A DNA stretch of 64,000 nt from a bacterium. GTDB taxonomy: Bacteria > Latescibacterota > Latescibacteria > Latescibacterales > Latescibacteraceae. Location of the stretch: the NCBI GenBank assembly GCA_021372535.1, contig JAJFUH010000038.1, forward strand, positions 1 to 64,000, in the 5' to 3' direction. This document shows, one piece after another, positions 16,436 to 25,471 of this stretch. Within the stretch, counting starts at the first letter, position 1, and the number at the start of each line of letters is the position of its first letter. A program made the translations under genes and the position numbers. The notes under the pieces are model-generated. The model saw only the letters and a list, made by a program, of their open reading frames with translations, was not told the DNA's origin and searched no databases.

Positions 16436-17905
16436 TCAAGGCTTGATTGTTGTAATCTCCGTCCAGCTGCCGATGTTTGAACCGCCTTCGAGTTCGGTAT
16501 CGTTGACATTGACGCGGTTGACATTCATTCTTGTACCGTCCTCGCTGTTATAGCTGTAACCGGACTGGTGGATCACATAATGCTTACCGTCCACCTCGCC
16601 GAGATACGTCGATATATGGCCGCCGTCACCGACAAAGCATATTCCGGGCTCGCATCCCTTGAGAAACTCGTATTTTTTCTCTTTCGGAGTCGAGCGGGGG
16701 AACATGACGACATGGTCTGAAGCATGCAGCTCGTGGGTTGTCCATCGGCCGGTATAAATACCGCACGTTCTGAGGACAACACGAACCATCCCGCAGCAGT
16801 CTCGTTCGTTGTATGAATCCGCCCAGCCGTAGGGACGGTAGAGCAGGGTGAAAAGGGTATTGATGACATTACGCTGGGTGAAAGGCTGGTAGCCGACACT
16901 GACCCGCGCATCGGGTTTCACCCATCCGGCAGCCATGCCGAACGAGCCATCCGGCTTGCGGTACGGATAGCTTACCTCGTAACCGTCGGCGGTTTTCCTG
17001 GTGAGCCTGACTTTTGCGCCCATGTAAAAATCCTCGATAAACACATCGAAGTTTTTGTCGGCATAAATCGGCACCTTGTGGCAGGTAGCGACGATAAAAT
17101 CCGTGCTGTTGATGTAGTCGCCGATTTCCTTCGGAGAGCCGAAAGCCACATTGACCGCGGGTATCCAGCCGAAGCAGATTTCGCTCCGCACGTAATACCA
17201 GTCATGATCCTTCGACACATGGAGAACCGCAACCGGCTGGCCGTAATCAATCATTCCCGACTGGAAACTATCGAGCCAGCCGCCCGGACCGCCGCTTGCC
17301 GGCAGGTTGGTGGGCATCACTCTGTCGAGCGTATGCTTCACGAGAATTCCATACCGCGGGGTAATGATCTTTGCGGGAATCGAAGACACATTGGTCATGT
17401 CGATGAGCTCATTTTTCATGTCCTCGTCGTACTTCATGTTTCTTCGATCGTAGAGGTTACGGTTATTGAACCAGTTGTTCGAGCGCTCGATACGAGCGCG
17501 GAGGCTGTCGGCGGGAAAAGAAGTGATCGAGAGCGGATCCTCGACATGGTACATGATTCCGATGAGGTCCTTATCGTCGAGTACCTGCTGAATCGAATAA
17601 GGATTCCCGAAAGCATCGGTGAATTCTGAACCGCGCGTGCTGTTCTTTTTATTGAGCTCCCGTATCTGTGCCGGGGTCAATATGATCTTGTCGGGATCCT
17701 TGATACGGGAAATCCAGAAATCGGCCGACTGCATCTCTGCAGTCGATCCGGGAACGACTTTCGGAGCGGTAAGCGCCTGTCTACGCTCGCCCTGACGTTC
17801 ACCTTGACGTTCACCACGGGGCGCGTTTGCCTGGCCCTGTGCAACGGAAACAATCATGGCGAATAATGCAAAGCATACGCTCATACTCTTCAGCACTTTA
17901 CTCAT
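16436..17905 (-). CDS. Secreted SH3-domain NlpC/P60-like peptidoglycan hydrolase
   Basis: The protein (489 residues) has a Sec-type signal (SMSVCFALFAMIVSVAQGQA) followed by three GERQ-like repeats. Middle domains resemble bacterial SH3 modules (GQPVAVLHVSKDHDWYYVRS, then CFGWIPAVNVAFGS; VRLTRKTADGYEVSYP). The C-terminal catalytic domain begins near RNVINTLFTLLYRPYGWADS and has the nucleophile motif RDCCGMV with Cys370, then GDGGHISTYLG with the catalytic His. Such enzymes cut D-Glu-DAP-type bonds in peptidoglycan stem peptides in the periplasm. A GGGAGAAG site precedes the ATG. A paralogue at 44531-46000 has lost the Cys. Confidence 0.85.
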   Translation of the reverse strand: MSKVLKSMSVCFALFAMIVSVAQGQANAPRGERQGERQGERRQALTAPKVVPGSTAEMQSADFWISRIKDPDKIILTPAQIRELNKKNSTRGSEFTDAFGNPYSIQQVLDDKDLIGIMYHVEDPLSITSFPADSLRARIERSNNWFNNRNLYDRRNMKYDEDMKNELIDMTNVSSIPAKIITPRYGILVKHTLDRVMPTNLPASGGPGGWLDSFQSGMIDYGQPVAVLHVSKDHDWYYVRSEICFGWIPAVNVAFGSPKEIGDYINSTDFIVATCHKVPIYADKNFDVFIEDFYMGAKVRLTRKTADGYEVSYPYRKPDGSFGMAAGWVKPDARVSVGYQPFTQRNVINTLFTLLYRPYGWADSYNERDCCGMVRVVLRTCGIYTGRWTTHELHASDHVVMFPRSTPKEKKYEFLKGCEPGICFVGDGGHISTYLGEVDGKHYVIHQSGYSYNSEDGTRMNVNRVNVNDTELEGGSNIGSWTEITTIKP

Positions 17906-18374
17906 GAATTCTTCTCCCTCAGTACTTTTTTACACTTATAGTTTATAGGTGAATAGTTCTCCAAATCGCCTGATATGTGAACCACCTTCCGGTCCCGATA
18001 TCATTGAGGCTTAAACGACCGACTCCGAATTCAGTTCCCGCTTTGCAAAAAGACAAATAAATCCCCATTCTGCAGAAAGCAGTTTGTATGAATGTACATA
18101 TGTATATATTTAATAAAATAATTTACCCGCTATTATAATTAAAAACAGTGCCGGAAACAATCGAATAAATGGAGCGACAAGCACAGTACAGGTAATCTCA
18201 ATCCCGATTATACCTGAGTTTTATAGGCCTCGGGAGGGTGACCTGCCGTATAAACAGCATATGCCTGTACGACACCGCATCAGGGATGTATTGCACTGGC
18301 AGACGAAAGATGGTATATTATAACCGGTTGAAATTCTCGACAGTTAGTTTTCATGAATACCGTTTGAAAGTACT
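17906..18374. other. Gene-free spacer between divergent genes
   Basis: This stretch separates the NlpC/P60-like gene from a lipoprotein gene on the other strand and presumably holds both promoters. No repeat, hairpin terminator or coding frame was found in it. Confidence 0.4.
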
Positions 18375-19067
18375 ATGAGATATCTGACGCTGCTCTTAAG
18401 TTTAATCCTTGTTCTCGGAACTGCCGGCTGTATTTTCGACAGCGATAAAAAGGACGACATCAAGGGGGAGTATCTCGATTCATACTTCCCGCTCAATCCG
18501 AAGCTGACAAGGAACTACACGGTAACGACCTTTCTGGATTCGCTCGAATCCCGCAGTACCATGATCCGGTTTTTTTCCGGGATAATGAACTTCCATGGTA
18601 CTCCCTACTATATTCTTCAATCGACCGACAGCGACAAGTATTCGTATTACCGTATCGACAACGGTATTCTCTATCGTTTTTACTTTGAAAACGAAAAATA
18701 TTTCGTTCCCTTCGCTCACGAGGAGCCTCTTCTCGACTTTACGAAAAATCCCGGTGAATCCTGGCTTGTCGTCGACAACACCATTCCGGAAACAAACGGA
18801 GAAACCACCTATACTCTCACCGCAACGTATGTCGGGCTTGAAACGGTTCAGGTACCGGCCGGAACATTCGAAGGGTGTACGCGGTATGATAATTACGAAA
18901 CATTTGTCAATGTATACAGCACCGGGGAAGGCGAGAACACGCAGAGAATGGAGATGAGATACAGCACATGGTATGCGAAGAGCGTCGGACTTGTCAAGGC
19001 GACATCCGAGGGGGATTTTTTCGGAAATTATCTGATCGAGCTCGAGACCTATACCCTGAAGAAATAA
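18375..19067 (+). CDS. Lipoprotein, single-module member of a family repeated in this window
   Basis: The N-terminus MRYLTLLLSLILVLGTAGC ends in a lipobox (GTAGC), so the protein should be lipid-anchored. The 230-residue body starts with a YFPLNP box, has a YYRIDNGILYRFY segment in the middle, then VQVPAGTFEGCTRY and near the end STWYAKSVGLVKATSEGDF. The same order of boxes (YFPL, FRIxNNxxYxY, VxxGxFxxC, WxAxxxGLVK) occurs in the lipoproteins at 24531-25262 and twice in 53462-55150. I do not recognise a named family. The predicted product is beta-rich and could be a surface or periplasmic binding module. It sits next to the receiver-PilZ gene, which runs the other way. Confidence 0.75.
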   Translation: MRYLTLLLSLILVLGTAGCIFDSDKKDDIKGEYLDSYFPLNPKLTRNYTVTTFLDSLESRSTMIRFFSGIMNFHGTPYYILQSTDSDKYSYYRIDNGILYRFYFENEKYFVPFAHEEPLLDFTKNPGESWLVVDNTIPETNGETTYTLTATYVGLETVQVPAGTFEGCTRYDNYETFVNVYSTGEGENTQRMEMRYSTWYAKSVGLVKATSEGDFFGNYLIELETYTLKK

Positions 19068-19159
19068 CCATAAGCCTGAAAACCATTCCGCCCATCGAAA
19101 TCATTCCCTATCCGGTGCGACTCCGGTGAAGTTCCTGCCGGGAGTGAAAAACTCCGGAG

Positions 19160-19981
19160 TTATTGTTCGAACATATTCGCCATTTTGAGACGGTTCTGTT
19201 TCGACAGGTTGATGAATTTCAATCCCGCCGTATTATCGGGTCTCACATGCAGCATGATTGACTCCGCCACCCAGTTGCTGAGGGGCGGCTGGTCGATTTT
19301 CAGGAGCACTCTGTATGTATCCTCGGGATTGAGCTTTTCATCGAGGTTTATATTTGCAAGAAAGGCGCCGGTGCTGCTGATGTTTTTTACCTGTGCAGAG
19401 CCGTTGATGCAATGGATGGGATCGGAAGTACTGTAAACCTGGATCTGCGCCGCGATATCCACATCGAGGCGGGGCCATCGCCGTTTCAGAGCGGGAATCT
19501 GATTGGACGAAAATAAAAGTGTGTTCAGTTTTCTCGTCATGTAGGTATTGTCTTTATTGGATTTGTAAAAATAATCGTCAATTTCCCCTTCAGGAGGCGG
19601 CGCGCTCTTTTCGGACTCCATGGCATACAGTATCCTGGTATCTTTCAATTCATCACGTCTCTTGATGCACTTTATCACTTCCGATGAAGGAATGTCGGGG
19701 AATTTTTCATCGATGATCGCGAGATGGGGAAGAATCCTGGAACAGTCGACGAGGGTATCGCATCCTGTCTGCGCAATGGTGATGTTGATCCGATGATCGT
19801 TCTCGAAGAGTTCCGCCACAAGTTTACACAGGGCATCGTCCGGAGACCCTATCAGTATCTCCCATTTTGTTTCCTGGGAGGATGAAAAATTCATGAGGAG
19901 GTCCGCATCCTCATCGGTGATCAGCCTCGTTATATCATTGAATCCGAACTGTTCGGACGCGTTGTCTTGTTTCTGGTCCAT
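19160..19981 (-). CDS. Receiver-like plus PilZ domain protein
   Basis: At about residues 40-150 a receiver-like fold is seen: WEILIGSPDDALCKLVAELF at the start, LAIIDEKFPD with Asp91 as phospho-acceptor candidate, and DDYFYKS with a Lys. It is followed by a PilZ domain with both c-di-GMP contacts: RRWPR (167-171, RxxxR) and NISSTG (200-205, [DN]xSxxG). The acidic pair normally near the receiver start is not clear, so phosphorylation is uncertain. It has no signal peptide. A GGAG site precedes the ATG. It lies beside three HD-GYP genes, and its likely role is to read out the c-di-GMP level they control. Target unknown. Confidence 0.85.
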   Translation of the reverse strand: MDQKQDNASEQFGFNDITRLITDEDADLLMNFSSSQETKWEILIGSPDDALCKLVAELFENDHRINITIAQTGCDTLVDCSRILPHLAIIDEKFPDIPSSEVIKCIKRRDELKDTRILYAMESEKSAPPPEGEIDDYFYKSNKDNTYMTRKLNTLLFSSNQIPALKRRWPRLDVDIAAQIQVYSTSDPIHCINGSAQVKNISSTGAFLANINLDEKLNPEDTYRVLLKIDQPPLSNWVAESIMLHVRPDNTAGLKFINLSKQNRLKMANMFEQ

Positions 19982-20471
19982 CGTAAGTTCTCCATATCAT
20001 GAGGAACAGGTTTTTTCAAGTGAAACAGGAGTTGTTATATAATACGACAACAATTCCATTCTGACAAGAGCGCTTATGGTCTTTATCAGACATTGACAAT
20101 ACAGGGTATAAATCACTTCTATCATTTATAAAATTTTTTAATGGAACAATTTACCGGGCATTGTCACTATGAACAATAAAAATCACTGCCCGCCTCGATT
20201 CTTTGCACCATTTGTCCCTGCCATACAACCATCCTGTCTTCAGGATTCTTTTGGAATCACTAATTATGTCTTGACATTATATCAACCTCATATAATAATA
20301 TAATCAATAATGTTACGCATTAACAATAAAATATGTGGTTTTTTTTCTTATAATGTGCATTATTTAACAGATATAAAGCATAGCGAAAAACACTGTCTGA
20401 GCCGTCAAGGGTCAGAACTGATCCCCGATTAATGATTCGGGGACAACAACCTGGCCCGCTCTATTCACATA

Positions 20472-20605
20472 TTTTAATTGAACACAGATTTTTGCGGATC
20501 GGGTGGATTTTCAAGAATTGTTAATACCTTTTAAGATGTGAACGATTAATAATTACTAATGATAGTAAAAATAATCTATTATGTGTGTTTGTGTTTTAGT
20601 GGTAA
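20472..20605 (+). repeat. AT-rich dispersed repeat D, copy 3
   Basis: It runs from AACACAGATTTTTGCGGAT to TGTGTTTTAGTGGTAAT and matches the repeat at 7764-7885 on the other strand. It lies in the gene-free stretch 19982-20709. That stretch also has an imperfect palindrome, ATCCCCGATTAATGATTCGGGG, near 20420; related sequence is found in MITE-like copy C. Confidence 0.6.
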
Positions 20606-20709
20606 TTTTTTTTATGAATTAAACAACCTGACAACATTTTTCGCCGTCGAGCATGCAAGAAGATATCTTTTCTTCGATCTCTTGATGAGCACCGGAATCC
20701 GGAAAAACC

Positions 20710-21690
20710 ATGAATGCCGTTCCTGATCAGGAAACGTATGTACCGATATATCTCGGCACCATGAGAGCCAACACATTACAGCTATTCAGTATTTATATCA
20801 AGATTGCTGATAATTATGTGCTCTATCATACCGGGGGTGAACGACTCAACGAGGAGGTGCTCAATAAACTCATCTATAATAAAATAACGTTTGTGTATAT
20901 CAGGAAAAAAGATACCGGTGCTTATAATGAGTACCTTGCCGAAAATCTTTCCTTGATTCTTCGGGATCCAGTTACATCTGTCGAAGAAAAAGCCGAAATA
21001 GCTAATTACTCCATTAGAACCATCGCCCATTATATTTTCGAACAGCCTGACCCCGCCAATCTGAAACTCTTCAGGCAGTCCGTTGTTTCGGCAACGGATT
21101 TTATCCTTAATTATGAAGAAGCAATATATGCACTCATCCGTATGACATCATACAATTTCACCATTCCGAATCATTCCATTAATGTTGGTATTTTTGCCAC
21201 GGGACTCGCAAAAACAATTTTACGCAATGATCCGGCGCACAAAATACAGGAAATTGCAATGGGATTTTTCCTCCATGATATCGGCAAGAGCCTGATCCCC
21301 GAGAGTATCATGAACAAACCGGGACCCCTGACCCACAGCGAATGGAAAACCATGAAACTCCATCCGTCAGAGGGATTCAAGCTTCTTACGAACAACAATA
21401 TCCGCAGCGAGGAAATCAAAATAATCGTTACCCAGCACCATGAGCGTAACAGCGGAAAAGGGTATCCCCGGGGTTTGAAAGGGAATCAGATCCACATGTA
21501 CAGCAAGATATGCCTGATCGCAGATATTTTTGAGGCGCTCACATCCCACCGGCCTTATAAAAAACGTCACGACAGCTCGTTCAACGCTCTTCTCACCATG
21601 AAAAATGAAATGCTCAAGGAATTCGATCCGTTCTTTTTTCAGCAATTCGTTCTCCTTTTCCGAAATACCTTCGGGACATCCCATATATAA
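20710..21690 (+). CDS. HD-GYP domain protein 1 of 3 (c-di-GMP phosphodiesterase)
   Basis: This 326-residue protein has a conserved N-terminal domain (about 1-135, with YVPIYLGTMRANTLQLFSIY and ITFVYIRKKDTG) followed by an HD-GYP domain. Metal-binding and signature residues are all visible: His155, HDIGK (189-193), His218 in KLHPSEG, HHE (243-245), GKGYP (249-253) and Asp272 in IADIFEALTS. HD-GYP enzymes hydrolyse c-di-GMP to pGpG or GMP. No receiver or transmembrane segment is seen, so the N-terminal domain probably gives the sensing or partner specificity. It is the first of three tandem paralogues, each about 400 bases apart, which argues for separate transcription or gradual divergence. 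Confidence 0.9.
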   Translation: MNAVPDQETYVPIYLGTMRANTLQLFSIYIKIADNYVLYHTGGERLNEEVLNKLIYNKITFVYIRKKDTGAYNEYLAENLSLILRDPVTSVEEKAEIANYSIRTIAHYIFEQPDPANLKLFRQSVVSATDFILNYEEAIYALIRMTSYNFTIPNHSINVGIFATGLAKTILRNDPAHKIQEIAMGFFLHDIGKSLIPESIMNKPGPLTHSEWKTMKLHPSEGFKLLTNNNIRSEEIKIIVTQHHERNSGKGYPRGLKGNQIHMYSKICLIADIFEALTSHRPYKKRHDSSFNALLTMKNEMLKEFDPFFFQQFVLLFRNTFGTSHI

Positions 21691-21709
21691 AAAAATACCA
21701 TACGTAATA

Positions 21710-21726
21710 CATGAATCGGATTCATG
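21710..21726. promoter_or_regulatory. 17-base near-perfect palindrome after HD-GYP gene 1
   Basis: CATGAATC-G-GATTCATG is an eight-base perfect inverted repeat around a single base, 20 bases after the stop of HD-GYP 1. It could be an operator or part of a hairpin. No T-run follows, so it is not a typical terminator. The rest of the spacer (21691-22091) shows nothing else. Confidence 0.35.
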
Positions 21727-22091
21727 CTCTGCATATAAAAGCCCGGAATTCCCGTTCATCCGGTATGGTTGCCCTGTTTGATCATACCTTATTATAAGAA
21801 ATTCCGTGAGGATACTGAGTATTTCCCACGGCACAACCATGAGAAGTATTTTAAAAAAATAGGGGGTTGCTAAAAAATAACTTTCCTCTTGCTCAAGATT
21901 TTTATATCCTTCCTACTACGGATCAGGTTTTGACAACACCTGCATTATCTGATATGGCTTTTGATTAATCGTATTACAATGAAACACTCCGTTCCTGACA
22001 AAGGTTATTAATAATAGTTACCTGTACCAGGAATGTTTATGGTTTGTACTGAAAAATATAATACGGTACTTTTTCGAGGTTATAGACTGAA

Positions 22092-23090
22092 ATGGATCAG
22101 ACACCACCTGCAGAATTCATTCCCATTTATCTCCGAACTATGCGTGTCAACACATTGCAGTCTTTCAGTATATACATTAAAGTTGTCGATAATTATGTAC
22201 TCTATCACAGCGGAGGCGAAAAATTAACCGAGGGTGTTCTCAACAAGCTTATTGAAAATAAAATAGTTTATGTCTATATCCGTAAGCAGGATACGGAGGC
22301 TTATTTACAGTATCTTTCGGAAAATCTTTCAAAAACGCTCAAAGACCCCGATGTTTCTCTCAAGGAAAAATCCGAAATCGCCAATGTTTCTATACGCAGC
22401 ATCGCCTTTACCTTTTTTGATAAACCCAGCGAAGAAACCCTTAAACAGTACATGACATCCGTCGCAACATTGGCCGAATATATCCTTACATATGAAGAAG
22501 CAATTTATACCCTCATACGCCTGACTTCGAACAAATACGGTATTTCAACCCATTCTATCAATGTCGGTATGTATGCGACAGGCCTCGCGAAAAATCTCCT
22601 GGCCGACGATCCCAGTCATAATATCAAGGAAATTTCGGCGGGATTTTTTCTCCATGATGTCGGTAAAAGTCTCATACCCGGACAGATTCTCTATAAAAAC
22701 GGTCCGCTGACTCACAGCGAATGGAAAACCATGAAACGTCACCCCACCGAAGGATTCAAACTCCTCAATCAGTTCAATCTCAACAGTAATGAAATAAAAA
22801 TCATCACAACACAGCACCATGAAAGGAAAAACGGTAAAGGTTATCCCATCGGCATCAAAGGTGACGGTATTCACATATACAGTAAGATATGCAGTATCGC
22901 CGATTCGTTCGAAGCCCTTACTGCGACCAGACCATATAAAAAAAGGAACGAAAGCTCCTTTAACGCTCTCCTGATATTGAAGAATGAAATGATGAATGAA
23001 TTCGATCCGTTCTTTTTCCAGCAGTTTGTCCTTCTGTTCCGCGAAGCACTCGAGCAGTCGAAACCTAAAACTGTCGTACAGTTATCGTAA
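22092..23090 (+). CDS. HD-GYP domain protein 2 of 3 (c-di-GMP phosphodiesterase)
   Basis: A 332-residue paralogue of the preceding gene with the same two-domain layout. The N-terminal domain repeats the pattern FIPIYLRTMRVNTLQSFSIY and KIVYVYIRKQDTEAY. The HD-GYP part keeps STHSINVGMYATGLAK, HDVGKS, KRHPTEGFKLL, QHHERKNGKGYP and IADSFEALTATRPYKK, so all metal ligands and the GYP signature are intact. It ends with a short extra tail (SKPKTVVQLS). The best-conserved stretch among the three genes is the C-terminal FDPFFFQQFVLLFR, beyond the usual family core, which hints at a shared partner. Only a weak GAGG lies upstream of the ATG. Confidence 0.9.
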   Translation: MDQTPPAEFIPIYLRTMRVNTLQSFSIYIKVVDNYVLYHSGGEKLTEGVLNKLIENKIVYVYIRKQDTEAYLQYLSENLSKTLKDPDVSLKEKSEIANVSIRSIAFTFFDKPSEETLKQYMTSVATLAEYILTYEEAIYTLIRLTSNKYGISTHSINVGMYATGLAKNLLADDPSHNIKEISAGFFLHDVGKSLIPGQILYKNGPLTHSEWKTMKRHPTEGFKLLNQFNLNSNEIKIITTQHHERKNGKGYPIGIKGDGIHIYSKICSIADSFEALTATRPYKKRNESSFNALLILKNEMMNEFDPFFFQQFVLLFREALEQSKPKTVVQLS

Positions 23091-23455
23091 TGATTGCCTG
23101 ATACTTTTCCTTGAATATCCTCTGTTCCTGACAGATATCATTATCTGGCTTCCGATAATCATTCCTGCTGTTCCCATGCCCTCCGTGTCTCAGTAGTGAA
23201 AATATTTGAACTTCCATGCTTTTTATAAGATATAACCGGATAAGTATATGTGTTTGATGAAATAATCGAGTGTCCGGCTGTTCCGGTTTTTGTATGTCCT
23301 TTTAATCGTTTTAAATTACAGCCAAATACATAAAACATTTACTGATTTTTGATTTAAGATTGTTTTTAAACTTGACTTTAGTAAATTCAGGTAGCATAGT
23401 AGCATGATAGTGAGTATTTCAACAAGAAATACGTTTATTCGGGAGACAGAGTTTT
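23091..23455. other. Spacer between HD-GYP genes 2 and 3
   Basis: A 365-base gap without a gene. A candidate promoter for HD-GYP 3 is present near its right end (listed separately). No terminator hairpin or shared repeat was found. Confidence 0.4.
23372..23400 (+). promoter_or_regulatory. Candidate sigma-70-type promoter for HD-GYP gene 3
   Basis: TTGACT (23372-23377) and CATAGT (23395-23400) are separated by 17 bases, with 5 of 6 and 4 of 6 matches to the consensus boxes. It lies 55 bases before the start at 23456, in AT-rich sequence. It suggests that HD-GYP 3 can be transcribed on its own. Confidence 0.4.
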
Positions 23456-24430
23456 ATGTTTCAGACTATGGATCAGGTTTATTATGAGGTACCACTTAAT
23501 TCGATAAGGATCGATTCAGAGCCGTATTTCAATATTTATAATAAGATAGAGGATGAATATAAGTTCTTTCATTCTAAGGGAGAACCGTTTACCGATGAAA
23601 ATCTCGACGGGTTTCTCAGCAAAGGAATCATGTCGGTTTTTATCCATGCGAACGATTCCAAATACTACAGCCAATATCTGGCCGATAATCTCACTGACAT
23701 TCTCGGCAATCCGAACATGACTGTCAATGAAAAGGCGCAATTTTCCCATGCGGGAATCACCGGTGTTGCCCGGATTCTTTTCGAACAGCCAAAGCTTGAA
23801 ATAATACGGTTATTCAAATCCTCGATATCATCCGTGACTGATTTTGTACTCGAAGATGAAGATGCCATCAGCGAGCTTATTCGCCTGACATCATACAGTT
23901 TCAGTCTGTCGACACATTCTGTCAATGTCGGTATCTTTGCGCTGGGTCTGGCAAAAATGCTTCTGGGTAATGACCCGTTCCATAATATGCGTGAAATCGC
24001 CGCCGGATTTTTCCTCCATGATATCGGTAAAAGCATGATACCTCAGTCAGTTCTGCATAAAGCCGGCCCTCTGACTCATAACGAGTGGAGAAGTCTCAAG
24101 CTGCATCCGACGGAAGGTTATAAACTCCTGAATCAATTTAAAATCTGCAATAATGACATAAAAACAATCGTCATGCAGCACCATGAACGTAACAACGGGA
24201 GAGGGTACCCGTACGGTTTACATGAAGATGAAATCCACCTGTACAGTAAAATCTGCAGTATTGCCGATGTTTTTGAAGCGCTCACATCTCATCGTCCTTA
24301 CAAAAAGGAGAGTAAAAGTTCGTTTTCCGCATTACTTATCCTGAGAAAGGAAATGGCAAAAGAGTTCGACCCGCATATGTTCCAGCAGTTTGTTCTCCTG
24401 TTCCGTAACGCATACGATATTCAATCATGA
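23456..24430 (+). CDS. HD-GYP domain protein 3 of 3 (c-di-GMP phosphodiesterase)
   Basis: A 324-residue third paralogue. Its N-terminal domain is the most divergent (YEVPLNSIRIDSEPYFNIYN, GIMSVFIHANDSKYY), while the catalytic part is kept: STHSVNVGIFALGLAK, HDIGKSM, KLHPTEGYKLL, QHHERNNGRGYPYG and IADVFEALTSHRPYKK. All family metal ligands are present, so activity is expected. The divergence of the N-terminal domain against a stable catalytic domain fits three enzymes tuned to different inputs. A GGGAGA site precedes the ATG. The related lipoprotein gene at 24531 follows on the same strand. Confidence 0.9.
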   Translation: MFQTMDQVYYEVPLNSIRIDSEPYFNIYNKIEDEYKFFHSKGEPFTDENLDGFLSKGIMSVFIHANDSKYYSQYLADNLTDILGNPNMTVNEKAQFSHAGITGVARILFEQPKLEIIRLFKSSISSVTDFVLEDEDAISELIRLTSYSFSLSTHSVNVGIFALGLAKMLLGNDPFHNMREIAAGFFLHDIGKSMIPQSVLHKAGPLTHNEWRSLKLHPTEGYKLLNQFKICNNDIKTIVMQHHERNNGRGYPYGLHEDEIHLYSKICSIADVFEALTSHRPYKKESKSSFSALLILRKEMAKEFDPHMFQQFVLLFRNAYDIQS

Positions 24431-24530
24431 AAAATGGCAGCAGATTTTTTTGTTCTTTTCATTTCTGCCGGGCGTACTATATCATATAGTTTGTAAGTTA
24501 TCGAAAATCATATAACGGTGGATTTTATAT

Positions 24531-25262
24531 ATGAAACGGTTTTCATTTATCGCTCCGGCGCTTCTTGTACTTTCTCTGGCAGGTTGTATTTTCGATCATG
24601 ATGACAGCGGAGACAGGCTTCGGGCCGAACGGTATTTTCCCCTGAAGGAAAACACTTCATGGACATACCGGGATACGTACGGAAATGGCCTTGAAGGAAC
24701 CAGCACCCTGGCTATAACCGGGAAAAAAACACAAGAAGGTCATGAATACGCTGTTTTTTGTGTAGAAGGGACAGAGACCGAAAACTATTTCCGTATCGAG
24801 AATAACGTTGTCTACGTCTACATGGGCAATACCGCAGCGCTGCCTCTGCCGGAAAATTCACAGCGCCGGCGAGCGGCGATGCCTGCCTTCGTAATGAGTG
24901 CCGGAGAGCACGAATGGCCTTATTTCGATTTCTCTGCGAAAATCGGGGATACGTGGGAAATTTACCGGGATAAGCTCAGTCTCGTTGATGCGGTAACGGA
25001 TGTTGTGATTACGGGAAAACTGACAACCGGCGCTGTTGAAGTCGAAAGCGGGTCATACGGGGACTGCGCGATATTCGCCATAACCACGGTAAGGGAAACC
25101 GTCTATTCCGATAACCGTCCCGCCAGGAATGAGAAAAACACGGTGACATGGTGGCTCGCCCGCGATATAGGTCTGGTTAAACAGACCCAGGAAATTCAGA
25201 GCGGCGACAATCCGCCGGAAATCATCGAATCCGAGCTCCTGTATTACTCCGTTCCCTTTTAG
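24531..25262 (+). CDS. Lipoprotein of the YFPL-module family, after the HD-GYP genes
   Basis: The signal peptide MKRFSFIAPALLVLSLAGC ends in a clear lipobox (LAGC). The 243-residue protein shares the module of the 18375-19067 lipoprotein: RYFPLKENTSWTYRD, NYFRIENNVVYVYMG, IGDTWEIYRD, VESGSYGDCAIF and WWLARDIGLVKQTQE. It lies 100 bases after HD-GYP 3 on the same strand and could be co-transcribed. The two lipoproteins bracket the signalling block at 18.4 and 25.3 kb. I do not recognise a named domain; a beta-rich periplasmic or surface module is the most that can be inferred. Confidence 0.75.
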   Translation: MKRFSFIAPALLVLSLAGCIFDHDDSGDRLRAERYFPLKENTSWTYRDTYGNGLEGTSTLAITGKKTQEGHEYAVFCVEGTETENYFRIENNVVYVYMGNTAALPLPENSQRRRAAMPAFVMSAGEHEWPYFDFSAKIGDTWEIYRDKLSLVDAVTDVVITGKLTTGAVEVESGSYGDCAIFAITTVRETVYSDNRPARNEKNTVTWWLARDIGLVKQTQEIQSGDNPPEIIESELLYYSVPF

Positions 25263-25279
25263 CTCGATCTGTTCACATT

Positions 25280-25405
25280 TTTAAATAGAACACGGATTTT
25301 CGCGGATTTGATTTTTATATACCGTTGTATGCATGTCGACTTTTTTAATTGTAGCTATATATAGTATTAATAATATATTATGTCTCTTTCTGCCTTTATG
25401 GTTAA
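25280..25405 (+). repeat. AT-rich dispersed repeat D, copy 4
   Basis: It runs from TTTAAATAGAACACGGATTT to CTTTATGGTTAAG and aligns over its length with the copy at 7764-7885. It lies between convergent genes, just after the lipoprotein stop. Confidence 0.6.
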
Positions 25406-25471
25406 GCATATTTCACGAATAGTCAGTCTTTGGTGACGGCTGAGAATCCTGTCCATTTACCGCTCAGCTCC

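Noticed and set aside
20180-20260. Small hairpin ATCCTG-TCTT-CAGGAT followed by TCTTTT
   Set aside because: A six-base stem with no upstream plus-strand gene to terminate; likely chance in AT-rich DNA.
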